DNA from: Clostridia bacterium
GTDB lineage: Bacteria > Bacillota > Clostridia > Christensenellales > Aristaeellaceae
NCBI GenBank assembly: GCA_017428385.1
Contig: JAFRQX010000011.1
Location: 1 to 64,000, forward strand
DNA: 64,000 nt
Direction of reading: 5' to 3'
The position numbers were made by a program, and so were the translations under genes. How positions within the stretch are numbered: the stretch's first letter is position 1; every line of letters starts with the position of its first letter. The notes beneath the pieces were generated by a model. The model saw only the letters and a program-made list of their open reading frames with translations. It ran no database searches and was not told where the DNA came from. This document shows, in pieces, positions 33,292 to 40,270 of this stretch.

Positions 33292-33987
33292 TCAGTCAAT
33301 CAACCCGATGACTTCCCTCAGGTCTTTGATCTCATAATCCTGCCCGAAGTCCTTTGTTTCGCCGGTGCGGTTGATGAGCACAGAGACCGCGCCGGCGCCT
33401 TTCGCGCACATCACGTCTTTGATCTCATCCCCGATAAAGGCGATTTCCCGGGGCTGCACGCCCATCTTTTCCGCCAGGGTGAGGAGGCTTTTGCTGCTGC
33501 TTTTCCGCCAGCCGGTGTCGTTGGAGGTATATGGATACCGGATATATTTCAGCAGCGGCCGGATATCCTCCAGGGCGTATTTGTTGTCCATGCCGTAGGC
33601 TACGTCAGACAGGGTCGCGGTGACGATTCCCCGTTCAGCCAGCTCCGCCAGGGCTTCCTCCGCTTCCGGGTATACGTGGGCCTCGCAGCGGAAATAATCA
33701 TAGAACTCTTTTTTGACGGTTTCCTTCAGTTCGGGGGGAATGCCGGTGTCCTCCAGCAGCTCGGAGAAAATGACATCCGAGGAGACTTCCTGATCCCGGG
33801 GATTGATCCGGGTGTTGTATTTTGCCAGGGTTTCCCCGATGTGCTCATACGCTTCTTCGGAAAGGTTCAGCTCCAGCTTCTGTTCTATGTGTTCAAAGGC
33901 GGGGCGGTACAGGGCGGACCAGTTCAGCGGGATGGGATAATGGACAAGGGTCTGGCCGATATCAAAAACCACAGCTTTGATTCTCAT
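33292..33987 (-). CDS. HAD superfamily hydrolase
   Basis: Phosphohydrolase of the haloacid dehalogenase superfamily, 231 residues. Motif I is FDIGQTLV with the nucleophile Asp9; the acid/base position two residues later is Gly instead of Asp, which would weaken phosphatase chemistry. Motif II is probably the Ser in ATLSD and the last motif is IGDEIKD. A helical cap lies at about residues 20-85. The frame is open far upstream, but GGGAGG before the ATG at 33987 and the family N-terminus fix the start. The substrate is unknown. Confidence 0.88.
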   Translation of the reverse strand: MRIKAVVFDIGQTLVHYPIPLNWSALYRPAFEHIEQKLELNLSEEAYEHIGETLAKYNTRINPRDQEVSSDVIFSELLEDTGIPPELKETVKKEFYDYFRCEAHVYPEAEEALAELAERGIVTATLSDVAYGMDNKYALEDIRPLLKYIRYPYTSNDTGWRKSSSKSLLTLAEKMGVQPREIAFIGDEIKDVMCAKGAGAVSVLINRTGETKDFGQDYEIKDLREVIGLID

Positions 33988-34069
33988 AACGTCCCTCCCG
34001 GATATATGGATGAGGGAATTATACAAGAAAAAATGAGAGCATGACAATATATCTATAACAGCGTATACA

Positions 34070-34102
34070 AAACTTGTTTGTCCAACTTGAACAAACAAGT
34101 TT
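34070..34102. repeat. Inverted repeat upstream of the HAD gene
   Basis: Perfect 12-bp arms AAACTTGTTTGT and ACAAACAAGTTT, 9 bp apart, with a third AACTTG in the loop. It may be an operator or a small hairpin; it lies about 85 bp before the HAD start codon. Confidence 0.6.
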
Positions 34103-34154
34103 ATACTGATAAAAAAATATAAAAGAAATGAATCCGAACGGAAGAATATACAAA

Positions 34155-34177
34155 AGCCCCGGCAGGCAGCCGGGGCT
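34155..34177 (-). terminator. Terminator of the small Cys-rich gene
   Basis: AGCCCCGGC and GCCGGGGCT arms around AGGCA; on the minus strand TTTTG follows. Confidence 0.8.
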
Positions 34178-34195
34178 GATTGTGATTCCGCAGTT

Positions 34196-34435
34196 TTATT
34201 TTCTTTCTGTATACGTGCAGCAGAAGGAGCATTTGTTGCAGTGCACCATAACGGTTCTCTTGTAATGGAGGTGCGGAGCTCCGTGATAGGTGGGGAGCTG
34301 CTCCCATGCACCATATTTGTAGAACAGCTTTCCGCCGCAGTCGCATACTTCCGCGGCCAGGGCGGTCGCCGCAACGGTTGCGATGGAGACGATCACCAGG
34401 ATCAGGGCAATGATACGCCGGGTGTCTTTTGTCAT
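34196..34435 (-). CDS. Small secreted Cys/His-rich protein
   Basis: Protein of 79 residues with an N-terminal signal or anchor helix (about 8-27, ending ATALA). The mature part has CDCGG and HCNKCSFCC, giving six cysteines plus histidines, which would suit a zinc-ribbon-like or disulfide-held fold. AGAGGA lies before the ATG. No family was recognised. Confidence 0.7.
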   Translation of the reverse strand: MTKDTRRIIALILVIVSIATVAATALAAEVCDCGGKLFYKYGAWEQLPTYHGAPHLHYKRTVMVHCNKCSFCCTYTERK

Positions 34436-34579
34436 GTGTTCAGTCCTCTTTGTGAGTGCCTTTCGGCTTTTTTCGGTACGGCCCGGAACCTGCCGGGGAA
34501 ACCGGAACAGATCCGCGGCAATATCTCTTCAAACCATCTAACGATTGGGAAGGCAGTCTCGTTCAATACAAAAACTCAA

Positions 34580-34596
34580 TTTACATCGTTGTTACA
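34580..34596 (+). promoter_or_regulatory. Shared 17-bp upstream motif, site 3
   Basis: TTTACATCGTTGTTACA, followed by TCGTGTGAATACTCTGAAAC, which is nearly the same at site 4. TATGAT lies 31 bp beyond the motif. Confidence 0.65.
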
Positions 34597-34665
34597 TTCG
34601 TGTGAATACTCTGAAACAAGGGACGGGTATGATAAATCCGTAAACTGAAGCATTACCCTTCAGGT

Positions 34666-34718
34666 ACCGGGAGGGCGGCTTTAGCCGCTTAAGCAGTAAA
34701 ACCCGAAGCTTAAGCGGG
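34666..34718. mobile_element. Small palindromic insertion (about 47 bp)
   Basis: CCGCTTAAGC and GCTTAAGCGG form an inverted pair, with a GCGGCTTTAGCCGC hairpin on the left. Aligning the leaders of the two BspA-like genes shows this block is extra in the first one, ending just before the ribosome-binding site. It carries no gene. Confidence 0.6.
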
Positions 34719-34739
34719 GGAAGAAAGGATATGATAAAA

Positions 34740-35924
34740 ATGGAACGTAAAACCGGACGTAAACTTTTCGCGCTGCTGATCAGCATCCTGCTGGCCTGCG
34801 GGCTCTGCTTAACCGCCTATGCGGAGGATGCCGGTGAATCGGAATTCACCATCAAAGGAAAGACCCTGGTAAAGTATAACGGCTGGGGCGGGGAAGTGAC
34901 CGTGCCCGATGGTATTGAGGTACTGGATGAGTGGGCTTTCAGCAACTCCTGCGTGACCAAGGTGAACCTGCCCGAAACCCTGCGGGAGATCAAAGACTAC
35001 TGCTTCTTCGGCTGCGAATACCTGAGTGAGATGACCCTGCCCGCTTCCCTGGTGAGGCTCGGGGACATGCAGGCCTTCGCCTACACCCCTCAGCTGGAGG
35101 CCATCAACGTGGCGGAAGGCAACCCCTTCTTTGTTTCCGTGGACGGCGTGCTGTTCAACACGGCCAGGACGAAACTCCTGTACTATCCGGAAGGCAGGGA
35201 TCAGGGCGGGGAATATGCCATTCCGGAGGGAGTCACTGCCCTCGGCGGTTCCGCGCTGCAGCACACCGGCCTGACCGCGATTGACATCCCCTCCACGCTT
35301 GTGAAGCTGTACAACGGCAATGACTTTTCGGACAATTTCCAGCTGAAGGAAATCCGGGTGGCCGAAAACCATCCCACCTTCCGCTCTGTAAACGGCATGC
35401 TCTTTGACCGGAGCGGCACCCTCATCTGCTATCCTGCCGGCCTGGAAAAGGAAACCCTGGGCGCGGGTGACTTCCCGGCGGAGATGAAGGCCATCGCCCC
35501 GTACGCCTTTCAGTTCGCGCAGCACCTGAAGACTGTCGAAATCCCGGACGGAATCGACAGCATTGAGTGGATGTGCTTCACCTTCTCTCCCTCCCTGGAG
35601 AGCGTGACCCTGCCTGCTTCCGTGGCCTCCGTTTCCGGATACGCCTTCGCGGACTGCCCCAGCCTGGAAAAGGTCACGATCCTGAACCCCAAAGCATCCA
35701 TCATGCTGGACAACGAAAAATTCTCGGCTGACTACCGGAAGACCATGGATTTCAATATCATTAATGATTCTCCCAAGGCTGTCCTTTACGGCTATGAGAA
35801 CAGCACCACCCAGGACTATGCCGCCAAGCGGAACGATCGCTTCGTTTCCCTCGGCGCGGCCCCGGAAGGCATCGTGGGTACTGCCGGCACCTTCTCATCC
35901 TTTGTTCCGGCCTGCCAGCAGTAA
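34740..35924 (+). CDS. Secreted BspA-type leucine-rich repeat protein 1
   Basis: Exported protein of 394 residues with a signal peptide ending TAYA. The mature part is made of BspA/TpLRR-type repeats, with units such as VTVPDGIEVLDEWAF and ITLPASL-like strands. BspA-like proteins bind host or food surfaces, or other cells, in gut and oral bacteria. A second, longer copy follows in tandem; the leaders, signal peptides and much of the repeat domain are closely similar. I start at MERK (34740) because the matching ATG in the paralogue has the same AAAGGA spacing. Confidence 0.9.
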   Translation: MERKTGRKLFALLISILLACGLCLTAYAEDAGESEFTIKGKTLVKYNGWGGEVTVPDGIEVLDEWAFSNSCVTKVNLPETLREIKDYCFFGCEYLSEMTLPASLVRLGDMQAFAYTPQLEAINVAEGNPFFVSVDGVLFNTARTKLLYYPEGRDQGGEYAIPEGVTALGGSALQHTGLTAIDIPSTLVKLYNGNDFSDNFQLKEIRVAENHPTFRSVNGMLFDRSGTLICYPAGLEKETLGAGDFPAEMKAIAPYAFQFAQHLKTVEIPDGIDSIEWMCFTFSPSLESVTLPASVASVSGYAFADCPSLEKVTILNPKASIMLDNEKFSADYRKTMDFNIINDSPKAVLYGYENSTTQDYAAKRNDRFVSLGAAPEGIVGTAGTFSSFVPACQQ

Positions 35925-35939
35925 GGACCAATCCCAGTC

Positions 35940-35966
35940 AGCAGCCCTGCAAGGGGCTGCTTTTTT
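35940..35966 (+). terminator. Terminator after BspA-like gene 1
   Basis: AGCAGCCC and GGGGCTGCT arms, followed by T6. Confidence 0.88.
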
Positions 35967-36028
35967 CATGCGTTCAATGCCCGCCGGTCCCGGAAAAAGG
36001 GAATTTTTGTTCATCCTGAAACGTTGAA

Positions 36029-36045
36029 TTTACATCGCTGTTACA
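36029..36045 (+). promoter_or_regulatory. Shared 17-bp upstream motif, site 4
   Basis: TTTACATCGCTGTTACA followed by CCGTGTGAATACTCTGAAAC. TAAGAT lies 32 bp beyond. The whole leader is a duplicate of that of BspA-like gene 1. Confidence 0.65.
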
Positions 36046-36142
36046 TCCGTGTGAATACTCTGAAACAGTATCCCGGGTAAGATGGATCCGTAAAGTGAAG
36101 CATTGTCCTCCGGGTATCGGGGAAAAGAAAGGATTTGGAAAA

Positions 36143-38434
36143 ATGGAACGTAAAACATGGTGCAAACTCCTGACCTTGATGATCAGCATCCTGCTGGCCT
36201 GCGGCCTTTGCCTTGCCGCCTCCGCGGAGGATGCCGCGGACGGTGATTTCACCATCGAAGGAACCACCTTGGTGAAGTATAACGGCGTGGCCAGGGAAGT
36301 GACCGTGCCGGACGGAATCGAGAAGCTGGAGGCGGAGGCGTTCGAACAAAGTGATGTCACAAAGGTGATCCTGCCGGAATCCCTGAAGGAGATCGGCCAT
36401 CACTGCTTCTATGCGTGCAGCCAGCTGAGGGAGATCACCCTGCCTGCCTCCCTCACGGGCCTGGAGAAAGCAACCCAGGCCTTTGGGGCAAACAGCGCCC
36501 TTGAGGCGTTCAGCGTGGCGCCGGGAGGCCATTATATCGCGGTGGACGGCGTCCTGTTCACGGCGGACGGCAAAACCCTGGTCTGTTATCCGGACGGAAA
36601 GAAAGACAAGGAGTATTCCATTCCGGAAGGAACCGTAAAGCTGGCGGAAACGTCATTCGGCGATCCCCTCCTGGAAGTACTCAATATCCCTTCCACATTG
36701 CGGAGTGTCGGCGGAGACTATGTTAGCTTTGTGGGGCTTCCGTGCCTGCGGGAAATCAACGTGGATCCCGGGAATAAAGTGTTCCGTTCCGTGGACGGCG
36801 TCCTGTATACCTCCGATACCCTGATGTGCTATCCCAACGTAAAGGAAGGAAGGAAGCTGAAGGCGGACGATTTCCCCGCGGGGCTGAAACGGATTGCCCA
36901 TAACTCCTTCTGGGGCAACCGGTATCTGGAAACGGTGGAATTTCCGGAAGGCCTGGAAGAGATGGGCGGGAAGCTTTTCCTCGGTGCTCACTCCCTGAAG
37001 ACCGTTATCGTTCCTGCCTCTGTGAAATATATCAGTTATTATTCCTTTGCTTTCTGCAGGCAGCTGGAAAAAGTCACCATCCTGAATCCGGATATCCAGC
37101 CGGAAGATATCAGGGTCGATGATCCAAAAACACATAATATTTTCTGGGATGCAAACCCGGACGCGGTCCTGTGCGGATATGCGGGCGGAAAACTGCAGGA
37201 ATACGCTGAAACCTGCGGCCTGCACTTTGAACCCCTGGAACAGGAAACGGCCATCGTGGATGAAGTTGTGGATGAAATCGTGGTGGATCCCGCGGAGGAA
37301 GCCGTGAAGGAAACGGCTCAGGAACTTCCCGGAACCAAAACGGAAATCGCGGAAGCCAATGCGGATGACTATATCATCGAAGGAACCACCCTGGTGAAGT
37401 ATGTCGGCCCCGGCGGGGAAGCAACCATACCGGACGGCGTGGAAGTGCTGGGCGAGTGGGCTTTTGAAAGAGCCCGTGTGACGAAGGTGAACCTGCCCGA
37501 AACCCTGAAGGAAATTGAGTGCTATTGCTTCTTCGAGTGTTCCGAACTGCAGGAGATCAACCTGCCCGCTTCCCTGGAGCGGATCGGGTACACGCAGGCC
37601 TTTGCCTATACCCCGAAGCTGGAAGCCTTCAACGTGGCGGAAGGTAATCCGTACTTCGTTTCCGTGGACGGCGTGCTGTTCACCGCGGATAAGACCAGGC
37701 TGCTTTATTATCCCTGCGGCAGGAACCGGGGCGGAGAATACGTCATTCCGGAAGGAACCCGGGACTTCAGCAGCAGCGCGATCTCCGATACCGGCCTCAT
37801 CGCGCTGGAACTGCCCTCTTCCTATACCAAACAGGATGTCAGCACCAGCTTTTCCGGCAACGATCAGCTGAAGGAAATCCGGGTGGCTGAAAACCATCCC
37901 ACCTTACGCTCTGTGAACGGCATGCTCTTTGATAAAAACGGCAAACTTCTCTGCTATCCCTGCGGCCGGAAACAGGAATTCATGGGCGCGGATGATTTCC
38001 CGGCGGAGATGAAGGCCATCGGCCCGTACGCCTTCCAGGATGTCCAGCACCTGCGGACGGTCGTGATCCCGGACGGCGTCACCAGCATTGACTGGATGTG
38101 CTTCACCTTCTCTCCCTCCCTGGAGAGCGTGATCCTGCCTGCTTCTGTAAGTGCAATCTCCGGATACACTTTCGCGAACTGCCCGAACCTGAAGCAGGTG
38201 ATGATCCTGAATCCGAACGCGTCCATCATGAGGGAGAATGCAGGGTTCTCGGCTAAGGAAGTCAATATCGTTGACGATTGCCCCAACGCTGTCCTTTACG
38301 GCTATGCGAACAGCACCACCCAGGAGTATGCCATTGAGATGGACGATCTCTTCGTTTCCATCGGCGCAGCCCCGGATGGAACCGCGGGTGTCGCAGATCC
38401 TCTCCCGGACTATGTGCCGGAGTGCCAGCGGTAA
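36143..38434 (+). CDS. Secreted BspA-type leucine-rich repeat protein 2
   Basis: Exported protein of 763 residues with two BspA-type LRR blocks (about residues 30-380 and 410-740) joined by a Glu/Val/Asp-rich linker (IVDEVVDEIVVDPAEEAV). Each block begins with the same DFTIEGTTLVKY-like strand, so the gene looks like a fusion of two copies of the shorter type. The second block is closest to BspA-like protein 1. The open frame starts at 36095, but those codons are duplicated leader DNA, and the start is the ATG at 36143 after AAAGGA. Likely a surface or secreted adhesin. Confidence 0.9.
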   Translation: MERKTWCKLLTLMISILLACGLCLAASAEDAADGDFTIEGTTLVKYNGVAREVTVPDGIEKLEAEAFEQSDVTKVILPESLKEIGHHCFYACSQLREITLPASLTGLEKATQAFGANSALEAFSVAPGGHYIAVDGVLFTADGKTLVCYPDGKKDKEYSIPEGTVKLAETSFGDPLLEVLNIPSTLRSVGGDYVSFVGLPCLREINVDPGNKVFRSVDGVLYTSDTLMCYPNVKEGRKLKADDFPAGLKRIAHNSFWGNRYLETVEFPEGLEEMGGKLFLGAHSLKTVIVPASVKYISYYSFAFCRQLEKVTILNPDIQPEDIRVDDPKTHNIFWDANPDAVLCGYAGGKLQEYAETCGLHFEPLEQETAIVDEVVDEIVVDPAEEAVKETAQELPGTKTEIAEANADDYIIEGTTLVKYVGPGGEATIPDGVEVLGEWAFERARVTKVNLPETLKEIECYCFFECSELQEINLPASLERIGYTQAFAYTPKLEAFNVAEGNPYFVSVDGVLFTADKTRLLYYPCGRNRGGEYVIPEGTRDFSSSAISDTGLIALELPSSYTKQDVSTSFSGNDQLKEIRVAENHPTLRSVNGMLFDKNGKLLCYPCGRKQEFMGADDFPAEMKAIGPYAFQDVQHLRTVVIPDGVTSIDWMCFTFSPSLESVILPASVSAISGYTFANCPNLKQVMILNPNASIMRENAGFSAKEVNIVDDCPNAVLYGYANSTTQEYAIEMDDLFVSIGAAPDGTAGVADPLPDYVPECQR

Positions 38435-38448
38435 AACCCAACCCAAAG

Positions 38449-38477
38449 GAAGCAGCCCAAACGGGCTGCTTCTTTTG
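38449..38477 (+). terminator. Terminator after BspA-like gene 2
   Basis: GAAGCAGCCC and GGGCTGCTTC arms around AAAC, followed by TTTTG. Confidence 0.88.
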
Positions 38478-38488
38478 TTGGATCACAA

Positions 38489-38505
38489 TTTACACAGTTG
38501 TTACA
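38489..38505 (+). promoter_or_regulatory. Shared 17-bp upstream motif, site 5
   Basis: TTTACACAGTTGTTACA, 78 bp before the start of the permease-like gene. The sequence beyond it differs from the other sites, with a possible GATACT or CTGATA -10. Confidence 0.5.
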
Positions 38506-38582
38506 CCGTTTTTGCGGCTTTCATGATAGGATACTGATAAAGGTTCAGAATGTTTTACAGAACTGAATGAAGGGGTGCCGGT

Positions 38583-40079
38583 ATGGACAACATGCAGGAG
38601 AACACAACAGGGATTGTCCCGGAAGAACAGGAAAATGTGGCAGCAGCCGCAGCTGCCGCAGACAACAAGCCCAGGCCCTGGTATAAGGTGCCGGTGATTA
38701 TGATCCCGGCCCTCCTTGCGCTGGCGGCGATGCTGTATGTTTTCGGGAACGCAGCCTATTATTCAATGGTTCGATACAGTGCAAAGAACGGCTTACTGGG
38801 CAGCCCTTTTGTGGGGCTTGTAAACTACAGGCGGCTTTTTGACGGGCAGGGCTGGAGTGCCGTGAAGGATACCCTGGTGATCAAAATCCTGGCCCTGGCG
38901 GTCTGCGGAGCAATATCCGCGCTCATGTGCTCCCTGTACCGGGTGATGAAAAAACCGGGAACACTCTTGGCCGTGGCCTGCCTGTGGCTGGTGCCTGTCG
39001 CGCTTCCGGCTGATATGGTCGTGATGCTTGTAAGAAGAGGAGTCGTGGTCATGACCCAGGGCCATAACGGTGCGGTTTACCTGGCTGGTACCGGCCTCCA
39101 GACAATCGGGATCTTCTGCTTCACCGGCGGCCTTTTCGCTTACCTGAAAAAGAATCCTTTCTCCGGCCTGCTGACCGCGGTGCTGGTGTGGCTGCTGGGG
39201 AACCTGTCAACCAATGCTGTTTTCTTATATGGTGTGGCTACTGCCAAAGGACCTTTTCCGCTGGATTTTCATATTACCGATTATTTCATGATGAGCATGA
39301 GGGTTGAATTGTGCAGTGCGACCTCCGTGATCAAAGTGGTTTTCCAGGTTCTGCTTGGCATTGTCCCGGCGGTCCTGCTTTGCAGGGGAATGGAAAAAGA
39401 CAATACCCCCGGAATCAGAACAACACGTACTGAGTTCCGGACGATTCCCGCGACCCTGGTTTGTGCCGCTGTGGTGGTTCTTGCCGGAAACCTGACGAAG
39501 CTGACAGATGACATCTGGATCAAAGAAACCGCCAACAGTGTGTTCATCGCCCTGGCGGGAGGGGCTGCGGGCGGCCTGGTGGCATGGAGTTTTGTGCGCC
39601 TGCTGAGGCGTTCCTCCGGCAGGGTGTTCGGTATTACCGCCCTCATGCTTTCTGCCTCGATGACCTGCATTCTCGGCCAGTTCATGCTGTTCCATACGCT
39701 CAGGCAGGGACACAATACCATTATCCCGCAGACGCTTCTGGCCGCGTTTGACTGGCGGGTGGTCATGCTGGCGGTTATTCTGGCTTATATCCTGAGAACC
39801 CATAGCGAAAGCCGGACCATAAACCTTGTGCTGGCCTTGATGCTGTTGGCCGGAGCCTGCACCTGGATCAAACCGGTGCTGTCCTATCTGTATGAACGGA
39901 CAAATAACACATCCCTCTCACACCATTACATGACCGTGATGAATCAGGAGTACGCGAATGCTCCGAATCCAGATCGCCTTCGGATGATCCTGCTGGGTAT
40001 TATCCCGCCTTTCCTCATGGGTACCGGTGCCGCCTTCCTGATGAAGTGCGCTTTCAAAGTCACACCGGAAAAGGAATAA
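38583..40079 (+). CDS. Polytopic membrane protein resembling fused sugar ABC permeases
   Basis: Membrane protein of 498 residues with about 10-12 helices. Near residue 70 it has GLLGSPFVGLVNYRRLF, very like the start of LplB/UgpA-type sugar permeases. Near the C-terminus, RLRMILLGIIPPFLM matches the closing segment of the partner permease (LplC/UgpE type). The central EAA coupling loops are not evident. It reads like the two halves of a carbohydrate permease pair joined in one chain and diverged; no ATPase or binding protein is adjacent. The N-terminal 30 residues are Ala/Glu-rich. Whether it still transports anything is unknown. Confidence 0.65.
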   Translation: MDNMQENTTGIVPEEQENVAAAAAAADNKPRPWYKVPVIMIPALLALAAMLYVFGNAAYYSMVRYSAKNGLLGSPFVGLVNYRRLFDGQGWSAVKDTLVIKILALAVCGAISALMCSLYRVMKKPGTLLAVACLWLVPVALPADMVVMLVRRGVVVMTQGHNGAVYLAGTGLQTIGIFCFTGGLFAYLKKNPFSGLLTAVLVWLLGNLSTNAVFLYGVATAKGPFPLDFHITDYFMMSMRVELCSATSVIKVVFQVLLGIVPAVLLCRGMEKDNTPGIRTTRTEFRTIPATLVCAAVVVLAGNLTKLTDDIWIKETANSVFIALAGGAAGGLVAWSFVRLLRRSSGRVFGITALMLSASMTCILGQFMLFHTLRQGHNTIIPQTLLAAFDWRVVMLAVILAYILRTHSESRTINLVLALMLLAGACTWIKPVLSYLYERTNNTSLSHHYMTVMNQEYANAPNPDRLRMILLGIIPPFLMGTGAAFLMKCAFKVTPEKE

Positions 40080-40101
40080 CCAAAGTCTTTTGAACATACC
40101 A

Positions 40102-40134
40102 ACCGGCAGGAGCATAACGCTCCTGCCGGTTTTT
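40102..40134 (+). terminator. Terminator after the permease-like gene
   Basis: ACCGGCAGGAGC and GCTCCTGCCGGT, a perfect 12-bp stem around ATAAC, followed by T4. The same GGCAGGAGC stem is reused at 42393. Confidence 0.9.
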
Positions 40135-40195
40135 GATGTTATTCTTCCGAAACAGCAATTAATGCACAAATGTCTGCACAAAATAAGAAAACGTA

Positions 40196-40223
40196 TTGAC
40201 AACATTTTCCAGTCTTCTATAGT
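40196..40223 (+). promoter_or_regulatory. Sigma-70-type promoter of the phospholipase-like gene
   Basis: TTGACA and TATAGT with a 16-bp spacer; the start codon lies about 40 nt downstream of the expected transcription start. Confidence 0.65.
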
Positions 40224-40270
40224 AAAAGAATCTGCATTACAACTTTATATTTTGAAAGGAGAGTCGTTGT

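Larger units (their letters stand above)
34436..34739. other. Leader region of the first BspA-like gene
   Basis: No gene is seen here. The region contains the shared 17-bp motif (34580-34596), a probable TATGAT -10 near 34628, and a small palindromic insertion (about 34666-34718) absent from the otherwise matching leader of the second BspA-like gene. Confidence 0.65.

Noticed and set aside
33988..34374. N-terminal extension of the HAD protein
   Set aside because: It overlaps another gene on the same strand and lacks similarity; GGGAGG fixes the start at 33987.
36095..36142. Sixteen extra residues on BspA-like protein 2
   Set aside because: The DNA is a duplicated leader region; the paralogue shows the start at MERK and the signal peptide begins there.
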